A stretch of DNA of 64,000 nucleotides from Misgurnus anguillicaudatus (taxonomy: Eukaryota > Chordata > Actinopteri > Cypriniformes > Cobitidae), in the NCBI RefSeq assembly GCF_027580225.2, contig NC_073357.2, positions 41,874,001 through 41,938,000 of the forward strand, written 5' to 3'. The notes beneath the pieces are model-generated. The model was not told the DNA's origin. It did no database searches and was given only the letters and a program-made list of their open reading frames with translations. Within the stretch, counting starts at the first letter, position 1, and each line of letters begins with the position of its first letter. Below are positions 1 through 12,200 of the stretch, in pieces. Position numbers and translations under genes: made by a program.

Positions 1-206
1 CAGCTCGGGTTTGATGTCCTTACGAGGCAAGAAGCCGTTGGCACCGTCCGGGTTCTGTAAGGTGGCAATGTCAAACGCCTCTGTGTCCTCCTCTCCGCCT
101 CCCTCGTCATCATAGGTGATGATGTTCTCTCGAATGTCTTCCTCCTCAAACACGATCAAAGGCTCCTTCTTCTGGCGGCTCAGGGCTACAAACAGCACCA
201 CGATCA
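1..206 (-). CDS. cdh11: cdh11 exon: end of transmembrane helix and juxtamembrane domain (truncated by window edge)
   Basis: This exon encodes residues 636-704. It begins [20 protein letters not shown] after acceptor [27 protein letters not shown] is the conserved p120-catenin-binding core, followed by [15 protein letters not shown] and PRKDIKPEL at base 1. No donor is visible, so the exon may continue or end just outside. The beta-catenin-binding C-terminus and stop codon are not in the window. PLIVFEEED favours cadherin-11 over cadherin-8. Confidence 0.93.
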
Positions 207-3200
207 CTGCGGAGAAGCAAGCAAACGTCAAGCCCATACTAATAGCGTGCGAGAATAGCGTTTTCTTATTATAGGTACAGGAGATACAATGACAAACTGT
301 TCGTGGAACACGCAACGCTATAATAAAGCTCTTTAGTAAGTCAGCAAAACATAAGACAGCTCATATATTGTGGTGAATGATGACATGCAGCATTACAGCT
401 CTAAAATAGGCCTTCGAATAAATTCGTAATCCCTTCTGAAGATCTGACCAGCTTCTAGGGACGAGCAAAGTAAATACATGATGCTGTTTATCTTAGCCTC
501 TCTGTAAAACATCTGTTTCATAAATACTTTAAGCCTTAAAGACAACTTCAGTGCATTCTGGCCTGAAATGCTAATATTGACACGCATCGGGTCCCTATAA
601 GATGCTTAAGCCAACTGAGCTAGACCACGCATATTTACACATGGTTGCACAATTTATCCTCAGTTTTTTGCTCATACTGCAGGATTTGTTCAGAAATGCA
701 ATACAATCTATAAAGGCAATAATTTGATAAAAATAAATAAATAATAATAATAATTATGCTTACCAAGTAGAATAACAATGCAGGCCAAGATGGCGATCAG
801 GGCTCCGGTGCTGAGCCCAGCCGTCAAGATGAAAGGCTCCACGTTGCAAGACAGGATCGTGTCTTTGCTGTCGCAGCTGCACACGCGGACTATCAGGGTA
901 TTGGTGCTGCTCATTGGTGGTATGCCGTTGTCATTGATCTCGATAGGAAGATGATACACATCCTGGGCCATTCTGCTGAATCCCTTCCGGATCACAAATA
1001 TACTAGCGGTGCTGTCTATAAACAAAGAGAGGAAACGTTTAGCCCAGTTTACCAGACTTTAGTAAAAGCAGTTGTAAATGTGTTGTTTGTGTTGAACAGA
1101 ATCACAGTAAAGTTCTGCCCTCCCCAGAGTTTAGGTGTCATACGAATGACTCACAGCCACTGGTAAGAGTTAATGAGGTGTGAATCCTCCAATATTAAAT
1201 TCATGTTTAATATTGTGAACATTTATCAGCTTTTGGAAGTGTAATCAAAGTTAGAGCAGAGGGAACGGTATTGGTTTTATTTGCAACTGGGAGGGATGGA
1301 TCAGCGCCAGCGCACTTTCCTGACTCAGAGCAAGGTCACGCTGAAGGCGTAGATGGAGTGAGTTCATTTAGGGGCTTGGGGTTTAGTAATCTTCTCTCCC
1401 TCTGGCACCACTGTCTTCAACCTTCAGTGGCTCTGTCAGGGAAGGCTGTTAATGATAAGCCTTCATATAGGACGATGGCACAGGCGGGCACTATCAATCT
1501 GCCGTTATACATTATAATTCTATATCATGCTATGTCAGGTAGATTACAGTATCAATTTGCCACATTTGAGACAGAGAGAGACACCTTGCCCTTGTTAACT
1601 GTTCTGTATTGGCTTTTAAGAGGATTTTTGGGCACCTCTTTGGGGAAATACAGAGCCAAATGAACTCCTACCCACAAAACAAAGTATTTTGTAAGGGAGG
1701 GTGAGTGCATCAGGGTTGTGCATTGGTGTTTTTTGTTGGTCCAGTACAGTAGATGTTAGATTGGCATCGCTGGCTTTATGTCGCACCCCACTTCAACGTT
1801 GACATAATTTTCATCATTACAGACCATTTTGCTAAATATAACCAGCACTGGTCCAAAAGCACTTCTTGTTTCAGGTTAACACTACACAAACATTAAAATA
1901 AAATGCAACCAACTGAACATTTAGTTCTGAATCAGACATTTAAACAATCATATTTAATGGGGTGTGCACACGAGAAGCAAATTTAACAATTTGCGCTAGT
2001 AGATTACATACAAAGTCAATGCAGAGACAAGAATAGATGCAAATTAGGCTGGGTGATTGCAGCAAAAACGCGCTATTTGCTTCAAATGCTTCCCACTTGG
2101 TGTGTATGTAGCATAAGACTTGGTTATACAGTAGGGGTGGACCGATAAATCGCCCGATGATGCCTGCTATGCTTTTCAATGAATAACCGTGAAATGCCGC
2201 TACATCCAAAAGCCAGAGAGCGCTCTCGTGCAGAAACTCAATATGGGGCGGAGAAGAAAAAACATTACACGGCCAGCTCCAGGAAATGGCTTAAGGATAT
2301 ATTTATATTGGTGTTTTTCAAACTAGTGATGGAAAAATGAAGCTTCGAATGAAGCATTGCTAACTTCCCTTACTGTTTCGAACCGTGATTGAAGCCTCAA
2401 AGAGGGTGTCGAAAACAGCGCCATTTTTTTGGTTAATAAAACACATAGCAGTCGCTTCTGGAAGGTCTGTCAATGAAGCAAACAGCTGACGAAATTCAGA
2501 TGAATATTACTATTATGTGTACAAATAAAGCTTAGACAACAATGTGTGTGAATACTCAATTTCGTCTATACTGTATTTTATTGAATACTGTTCACATGCA
2601 CAAGTATATGTAAATACAATACTATCTATTCAGTATTATGTGGGACTAAAATGTGAATAATGCAAATAACTGCTAAAAAACTTTTTATGAAACAACAAAC
2701 ACGTGACTGAGCAGAAAGTGAAGCCATTGGTCACGTGATTTCTACATTAACAACACCAGCTTCGAATCGAGGCGACACAAGCTTCGAGGCCTCGGTTCAA
2801 ATGTAACATCACTACTTCAAACCTTTTTAGGTATTTTCATTATAATAAAGAATATGTATAATGAATATGTTTGACGGGTGTTGTTTTTCAATTGCATGTT
2901 ATAAATGACTAACAGTGATTTCAGATCGATAATGATCAAAAGCGTAGTATATAAAATAGCTTTGCATAATATTGGCGGTGCGATTCAGAATATTTATTGG
3001 CCAGGTATTATTAGTGTATACCTGCATTTACCGTCGCATCTCTATTATACAGTGTGTGAAATAAAAGCAACTATAAAACTGAAGATGCTTCTGGACCAGA
3101 GTCCCCTGCAAGCAATTTAGCATTTAAAAGCCGTGTACCAGCTGTCCAATACACAACGTTCAGCAAAATTTGGGCTGTCAGCAGTGTCGGCTGGTGACTT

Positions 3201-6200
3201 CATTTTTTGAAGGCGCACGATGCGAAGTTCGTCACATGATGTACTGTATGTAGCCGTCGTGTGTGGTTCGTCATTTCAAAATATGTGTTCTGCGCTTTGA
3301 GAGATCACGTGTCTTGTCAAATTAAGTGCCTGCTGCAGACGCGTCTAAAGGGTTTATGATAAAAGAGACGCTCGCGTATGCCATATACATGTACTCGCAT
3401 AATCACATAAGTGAGTGTCTTGGGTGTATTTTGTGAACGTGAGCGTCTATTTTATCATAAACGGTTTTGACGTGCGTGCAGCAGGCACTTATTTTGACAA
3501 AACACATTATGCACACAGGATCTCTTGACAAGCAGGACACATATTTTGGAAAAGGGAACCACACACATGATACTCCGAACATTTATTTTGAATTCGCGCC
3601 GCTCGGATGAGGAGTCACGAGCCGCCACTGGCTGTCAGTAAAAATGTATTAGTCTACAGTAACCACAGCCCAAAAATAAATAAGATAAAAATAAATAATT
3701 AAATCAAACAACTTGTAATCCATGTTGAATATCATACATCTCACAAGTTATTTTTGGCTAAAACAACATGTAACTAAATTATGTTGGCTAGAAGTCACAT
3801 TAGGGGTATTGTCAACCTAGACATTAAAATGTTGGCTGTTGCTTGCTGGGTTGTTTATGTCTAGCAAAAGGTCTAGCAAAAATACCGAACCACAGCAACT
3901 TCAAAATCGCTCTGAAAGTGATGTCTCTGCTCTAACTGCAGGATTACTTTAACTATCTTAATAAGCATGGACCACTATTTTTATCACAGCATGCCTGTCT
4001 CTATATTTTAAAAACCATGGCTGGTTTGAACATAGATGCCATTGGCTTGTTTTTAATATAGTTAATACTGTCACTTTCAAGTCCGTACTGGTGTCCATCC
4101 CTAGAACACATATAATACATTTATTACTCCTTTCTTCTTTATCTCATCAGCTCTGTTTTCCAGCAGAAACACATAACCATCGCTGCCTTCTTTGCCTAAG
4201 GGATTGTGATTAATAAAACATAATTTGAATTTGACATCAAAGTTTTATCACTTTCATCAGCGCAACTAAACACAAATAATATCCTACACTCTAAATAAGT
4301 GAGTTCATACAAATATTCAGAGTTCAAGCATGACTTTATTAAGTCTTAGTGATAAGAGAAGCCTCTGTGCGGAGCCTCCTTTTAATGGACCTCTAGATAA
4401 ATGGGTGGGCAAAGCTGATGAAAGCTGTATCCGATTGAAAAGCTCTGGTTCCAGTCAATCTGAGTAGCTTAATCTGTCTCCCTAATATTGTTGTCTTTTG
4501 AAATGGCCTGCTAAAAAGTGCTCATCTCATTTCTCATTACAGCAGACCAAATGGGAAATAGAGAGTCATTTCTCTCTCTTTACTGTCCTCAGCTTCTTTC
4601 TCAGTTTAAATGTATTCTCAGTCTAACTAATGCTTAAATAAATATGTGATTGTGAACATGCAATTAATGTATGTTTTACTCAAGCCTGGATCATATTTGT
4701 TCTATTGAACATGTGAGATGTTTGTGTTTTTTTTTTATTGAAGCAGTGGCGGCCAGTGACTTCTTTTTTCGAGGGCGCACGATGCGAAGTTTGTCACAAC
4801 ATGTATGTAGCCAGTGATGTGTGTGGTTCGTAATTTCAAAATATGTGTTCGGCGCGTCGAGTGAATCATGTGTCTTGTCAAAATAAGTGCCTGCTGCAGA
4901 CGCGTCTAAAGGGTTTATGATAAAAGAGATGCTCGCATTTGCCAGATACTCGCATAATCTCATGCGCAATTAGAGTTTAATGTTAAGGGAGTGTCTTGCG
5001 TGTATTTTGTGAACGTGAGCATCTCTTTTATCATAAACGGTTTTGACGCGTGTGCAGCAGGCACTTATTTTGACAAAACTCGTGGTGCACATAGTTCACA
5101 TGACGCAACAAACACATATTTTGAATTTGCGCCCCTCGGAAAAGCAGTCACGAGCCGCCACTGATTGAAAGTGAAAGCATTTCGAGCATGCAACGCATCC
5201 TCGAAATGTGACCTCTGCATTTAACCCCCCCCCCAGAGCAGCGGGCAGCGGGCAGCTATCCCAGCTCCCGGGGAGCAATAAAGGTAAGGTGCACCACAGT
5301 TGCAACCCGCCAGCTGTAAGACTCGAACCAGAAACTCTCGGGTTTCAATCCCTACTTCCTAACCACTAGGCTACAACTGCCCAATTGGCTACAATTGGTC
5401 ATGTGATCTCAACAAGGCAATGCTCCTACGGGTCCAACCCACCACATGTAAACCAAAACAGCTTCGTTTGGCTCACAGATACTGAAGTCTTCAGTCATTT
5501 TTTAATTAGCACAAAATTACAGAGCGCACCTCTACAGTAAAACAGATCATCTGGGAGTCTGGAGAAAAATCTGCTTTTAGAAGAAAGTTTTCACAGGGGA
5601 AACTTTTGAGAGCTATTTCCTATTAAGAAACGAGTTATTTAATCATCAATCAAACAATAATTATGTGGAATTACTGGAAACAGCGACTGACTCCATTATT
5701 GGTTTTCCAGCCTTTTGGTGGTCAGAGAGAAATATGCCAACTCAATTATGGCAGTGAAATATGTGAAAATCTTCAATCCAGTATCACAAAATTACGTACC
5801 TATAGTCACGTAATTTTGTGAGTCTTTTCCGTGACACTGACACGTTTTTCCGCCTTTTTGCGTGAACATGTCACGTATTTCTGTTTACGTGTCAATGTCA
5901 CGTATTTGTTTTGTCCTATTTTCTTACCGTTGTCGCTTTGGTCTAGGGTTAGATTTACATAAAATGACATCCTTACCCAAACCCAACTCTAACCCCTAAT
6001 GCCAGACAATGGTTTAAAAATCATAAAATATAAAAAATAAATCATGAAAAAAGGTATAAGCACCAAATCTAACCCTAAATCAAAGCGTCAATGGTTTGAA
6101 AATAGGACAAAACAGTTGAGTCACAAATACATGACAGTGACACATAAACAGAAATACGTGACATGTTCACGCAAAAGGTGGAAAAACATGTCAGTGTCAC

Positions 6201-9200
6201 GGAAAAGACTCACAAAATTTTGTGACTTTAGGTACATCATTTTGTGAGACAGGGTTGAAATCTTATATAGCAAGCTATAAAGCAATATTTTTATATAGTA
6301 TACTAAATACATACATTTATCATTATATAACAGATGTCCAATATCCACTATTGGTCTCTATCCAATAATGATCCAAGCATTCCTCATAGACTTTATTCAG
6401 GGCTATATGCCATATTTAATTTTCACACGAATAACATGCATCTGTTCAATAAGCTGTTCTATCTTAAGCTCCTACAGTATGTTGGTCTAATTTTCCAAGC
6501 TTTTAGATATTTTCAATTAAGGAATTTAAACCAAACGCAACTTTACAAACCATTAAGCAGACAGTACTTCTGCTCAGCACAGCTTGATTCCTGTAAAATT
6601 AAACAGGGCATCTACCCTGACTAAAGTCCATTGAGCTGAAACTAGGGAGTTCTCATTTCACCGCAACCAAGTCTAACATCAGGTGGGACTCGTACATACG
6701 GTCTCCTGACCTGCGTCTGTCTGTTTGGTCAAAGTCCAGGAAGGTTTGCACATGTAACCGAGTGGAGTAAAGCATGGCGATAAAGGTTTCCAGGGTGCAG
6801 CAAGCATGATGCCTGAGAAACTTATACAACCGCTGCTGCCTACCAGCTGGGTCTCCCACGTTTCGAATCCACAGATGGCAAACTAGAGAGATGCCTTCAT
6901 AATTAATAAGAGAGGAAGTTGACTTGAGTTTTTTTACCTCATCACGACCTGATTGACAACACAGAGTTGGTTGGGCAACTCTCAGGCACTCACTCCTATG
7001 CATAAATAAACTAATTTGGGTTGAAATTAACGAAAATATTGTGTGTTTTCAAGGCAGTTTTACAGTGGTCGTGATTCTGTAACGTTTTTTTTGTGTGTGT
7101 GTGTGTGTGTGTGTGTCACATACCTCTGTTGTCCTTGAGGGAGAAATTGTGGTTGTTGGAGACCTCGGGGGCCAGGCTGAAGTGGAAGTGCTGGCGGTGG
7201 GACATTTCATCCTTATCCACAGCACTAACCGTCTCGATGAGCTGTGGAGGACAGAGTTCATTTCAAATCATGTTAAATGAGTTAAAACCACCAAGGCATG
7301 TCTTTAAGTGCTTTCACACATATAGGCTTCACTGGTAAATTGCAGTTAAGAGATCATGTGTGACTGTGAACAGGACTATTTTTTAGAAATACTGCTAATT
7401 TACCAGTAGGAGAAGTTGTAAGATTACCAGTAAATTACTGGTACGATGCTATGACAGAACAGGGAATAGGATTATAATGGCATAGGCACGGATGGCGTAA
7501 TAACGCGCTGGCAACTTCGGGACAATCAAAACATTTTGACACAGATGACATATTTACCTGGCATGGTTTATGGAAGTTTCTCTCCACAGGCTAAATGAAG
7601 TCGAACACACGTGAAGTGCCAAATGTGCCAAATCTTGTTTATGACTAGGGATGCTCCGATCAGGATTTTTGCAGCCGATACCGATTACGGATTTGTTATC
7701 TTTGTGATCGGCCGATATTGATTCCGATGACAATTTTTTAAGCTGATATGCAAGCTTTTTGATGACTGTAACAGTTAACATTTTTTCTAGATAAAGTAAT
7801 ACCACAGATGTTGCCTTTGTTATATTACTTGCAGTAATTAGATATATTATTGTTTTAATAGAGAATCAAATAAATAAGCACAACAAATATTTCTTCTGCA
7901 AAAAGATATTTAATATCTCTTTGCAAAAAGGTTTATGTCTCTTAAAAGTAATGAAAATAAAACACTTCACACTCTTTACTGTATGAATTAAACATGCACG
8001 CATTCGTATAAAGTATAACAGTTCCTTAGTCAAAAGCAGAGAGTGATTTAATCGAGAGATGAATGAGGTTACTGTAGCTTTAAGATGTGAGAGAGATCGC
8101 TCTGTTCACATGCACTGATGACAGGCTGTTGTTGCCATAGACTGTAAAAAAAGATGGACGACGCGACGTCGCCTCCCACTATTGTAATGAATTGAAGCCA
8201 AAAATGTCCAACCACAGTCGCCGCCATGTTACGTAAAAACGTCAGTTTGGAGCCGAGGCATGCGCAGAAGGAATCGTCCGTGAAGCCAGAGGCGGAGCCG
8301 CGGTATCAAACTTCCGCCCAAACGCTCGCGCGGCCAATTCAACCATTCCAATCATAACGACACGCCCGGTTTCTATAGCATCAAATTACAAGCTAAAATG
8401 AAACTTATCACAAAAATTAACACTTGAACATATATCAGCGTGATAACAACTACTTGAAAGGACCAAAACCATCTTTCGAAAACTTTTATAGGAAGTGTAA
8501 ATTTTTTTTTTATTTAGAGCAAAGTCCTATTCATTTGAATGGAGAAGGTGGGGTTATGACTTGTACTGCAGCCAGCCACCAGGGGGCGATCAAAGAGCCA
8601 GAGGCTTCACTTTTCAAGGCTTATGAGGCACACCCGGTTGTGCGTGCACGGGTCAGGTGTAAGCAGCTGTGAGGAACATTAAAGTTTAAACGCTCAAAAC
8701 TTTAAAACGCATGCAAATAATAAACTTTTGGCACGAGGATTTTTGGCCGCAATAGATATATGTTGTATACGCTGTTTTATGGAGATGTGAAGATGTGTCG
8801 CGCTGTTGACCGGATCGCATCCTCATAGAAAATACACATATCTCTGTAAAAGCAAAGAGAGAAATACAAATCTGCACGTCGCACATGAGCAACGGGTTAT
8901 AAAAATGCTCAAAAATTGTCTCTAATTGGAGCCGCATTTAGGATCCCTATGATGACAAAAGTAAACCGAAAGATCGGTTCATGAGATCTGCAAATTTAGC
9001 GAGTAACGATCGAGTCATTTAATGCCATTATCGTCCGATACCGATCGGTGGCTGATCGATCGGAGCATCCCTATTTAAGACAGTTTACTATCTATTTGTT
9101 GAATTGCCCAACATTCTGTGTAAAGCCATGTTTAGACATTACTACTTGTCACAAATGTATTTAGCCAGTCATGTGTGTGGCTCGTCATTTTAAAATGTGA

Positions 9201-12200
9201 CAAACATAAGTGCATCACGTGTCATGTCAATATAAGAGCCTGCTGCAGACGCTTCAAAAGGGTTTATGATAAGAGACGCTCACGTTTGCCAGACACTCGC
9301 TTAATCTCATGTGTAATCAGAGTTTAGTGTTAAGTGAGTATCTTGCGAGTAATTTGTGAACGTGACCGTCTCTTTTATCGTTAACACGTTCAATGTAAGT
9401 ATTTTGAAATGACATATGATGCACATGGTTCACATGACGCAACAAACACATATTTTGAATTCGCGCCCCTTGGAAAAGAAGTCACCGGACACAACTGCAT
9501 CTAATACAATGTTGTTTGGTCAAGAAATAGAAACAACACAAATACAGCCCACAGATATGAAGACATAACCTACCATTGTTTACACCAACAAACACAAATC
9601 TCACCGCGCGGCGGTTGAGAAGAAACTTTCGATCTCTGACAGTTTACCGCCATTTTGATACTGATGTGTAAATGATATCTTACTGGTAAAAAGATGTAAA
9701 CTTTTTGCGTGGGTGAATAACAAATATTTGTATTTACTGGTAAAGTCAATTTGGTAAATGTATGATACTTTACCAAAATTACAGGCTTTTAAATAAACTG
9801 ATGCATTTTTCATCTCTCCCTCTCTTCCTCTCTTTCCCTGTCACTTACTCAAACTTTCAACTTTACAACAAAAGTAAAGTCTGCATGACATTGACTAAAT
9901 TTAGATATTAGGATAAAGTTGTGACCTCCTTAGTAATGAGCTAATTCCTGCTTTCTGTTTAAAGTAAGTCTTACATTTCATAGGTCACTAAAACAGGAAT
10001 CAAAGATAATGTTTGGTGTTAGTAGGCCACCATTCCTTCACCAGACATTTACCACATCTCCTTTTATACCAAAAGACTAAGACTAATCTAATTAGATATC
10101 TTTTATACTGAAAATGAAGTGATAATTGCATTAACACAAAAAAAGTATCTTACTCTGCCAGGGCTGACGTTCTCACACACAAACACTTCATTTTGAGTTG
10201 CAAATTCTGGAGCGTTGTCATTCACGTCTTTGACTTTAATATTGACTCGTACTTTCGCATCTTGGTGATGTCCGTCTGGAACAACAACACAAATCAAATT
10301 AACATATCTTTACATTAGCTTTATACATTGTATACCGCATTGTTGTTTACTGTATAAATCATATAAATCACCAACAGCCTTGGTTTAAGGGAGATAAAAA
10401 GACAGACCCAGAGCTGTGAAAACTGTGATGAAAAAACGTGTCTTTCACAGTCTCCAGACTGAAATTATCAGGTTTTGTGAATGTCTAGATATTATGCTTC
10501 GAAGTATAGGTGCACTCAAAAGACCATTTTGTGTGAAGCTCCAGACATGAATTTTACATGCTGGAAATTATCAAAGACAGCGAAATGTAAAAGAAAGTGT
10601 ATTCAACGAGACACAAATACTGCACATGGAAAAGATCGCATACACATACAATTTAAGGGCAATTACACACTGTTCACTGAACTGAGGGTATGATTTGGAG
10701 TTTGAAGAGGCAATCTGTGGCTGTCTCTCTGAAATCATGCCGGAGTCCTGGCGACACTACAACCACATAAGAGCAGGGTGTAGGGAGAGCTGGGGAGCTT
10801 GGTCAGGGAAAAATGTGAACAACGTATGGCTACCCTGTTATTTAAAAGCCCAAAAAAAGAGATGATTGACCTACCAATCTCAGTAGCACTGACAGAGATG
10901 TTGTGCCAAGCTTGTGCTTCCCGATCTAAAGGTTTTGTGGTCTTAATAATGCCGTCCTCGGAATTAACAGTAAAGAATTCTTCCAAGTCTGTGTAGCGTG
11001 GGATCATATATCTGGGATAAAAGAGAAAAATCTCAGTGTGGGAACATTTTCTTTTGGTCTTTCTCAGAGTCAGAAAGCAAGAATGCTTTGTTGGCATGAT
11101 TGTTATGTACATACACAATATTGCGAAAGGATAAACTAAGTATAGTATATAAATACACAATATAGAAAACACTCATTCAGCTACTTGGAAAAAAATGCTA
11201 GCATCATTTTGACATTTTCCGTTGTTACCTGATTTGGCTGTTCCTCAAGTCAGTGTCTTTGGCATGCACACGGCCAACCAAAGTGCCTGCTGGGGCGTTC
11301 TCCTCCACCTCAAAGTTGTAGTTGGGAGACATGAAGGTCGGGGGTTCGTCTGCATCTTCCACTGCTATTTTCACAATGGTGGTATCTTTGTATGGACCCC
11401 AGGCAATAAAACGGGGATCCACGTGTGTGTTGGAGGCCTCAACCTTTAGTGTGTACGAGCGTTTGGTCTCAAAGTCCACAGGCTGAAAACCAAAACAGAA
11501 CTCAATTCAGTTAATCCATTTTTGATGGATGCTATCAATAAAACAGTAATTTTCAGGAATTACTATACAAGTTCAAATAGAAAAATGACAAATGTGTCAA
11601 ATGATTATAGACTTTTGGAGGACTGAAGGTGAATTACCAGCTCAAAGCCTCAGAGAAATAAACGAATCAAGAATAGATTATCAATAAATCAAGGAATTGT
11701 GGTAAATATAGGTGAAGCAGGACTATTAAGAAAAATGTAATTGACATAAAAAAGAATAAAAAAAGATCCAAATGGTTACATCAATCAGTGTCAATGTTCC
11801 ACTACTGGAGGACATTAAAGGGATATTTCAGCCAAAAATGAAAATTTTGTTATCATTTACTCACTCTCATGTTGTTAAAAATAAACAAAATACATTTCAA
11901 AATAAAATTCAGAACAAAATAAACATGTATGCATTATCAGATCACTGTTTATTTATTTCTAAAAAAATTAAAGGGAAAGTTCACCCAAAAATGAAAATTA
12001 TGTCATCATTTACAAACCCTCGTGTTGTTACAAACCTGTATAAATGTCTTTGTTCTAATGACCACAAAGGAAGATATTTTGAGAAATAACCAAACCGTTT
12101 GTGGACCCCATTCACTTCCATACTATGAAAAAAGAATACTATGGAAGTAAATGGGGTCCACGAACATGGAATGTTTGCTTACAAACATTTCTTAAAATAT

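Larger units (their letters stand above)
1016..7123 (-). other. cdh11 intron between the two EC5 exons, rich in mobile elements
   Basis: This 6108-bp intron holds two copies of a palindromic hAT-type element, another hAT-type element, a tRNA-derived SINE, a CGTGA-arm foldback and, against its donor, a CA repeat. A further fragment at about 2127-2290 (GGGGTGGACCGATAAATCGC) looks like the end of another inverted-repeat element. I see nothing identifiable in 1016-2120, 3635-4740 or 6260-7090. Confidence 0.85.
7242..10153 (-). other. cdh11 intron between the EC4/EC5 and EC5 exons
   Basis: This 2912-bp intron contains a 1.4-kb hAT-type element carrying an inner insertion and a third, decayed copy of the palindromic hAT MITE. 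Sequences 7242-7640 and 9500-10150 show nothing identifiable. Confidence 0.85.

Noticed and set aside
5300..5382. tRNA gene on the minus strand
   Set aside because: The tRNA-like head is fused to a SINE body and lacks paired acceptor arms.
6653..7003. 116-codon minus-strand frame next to a cdh11 exon
   Set aside because: It lies in the intron, contains no cadherin motif, and the splice sites around 7124-7241 already give a complete in-frame gene.
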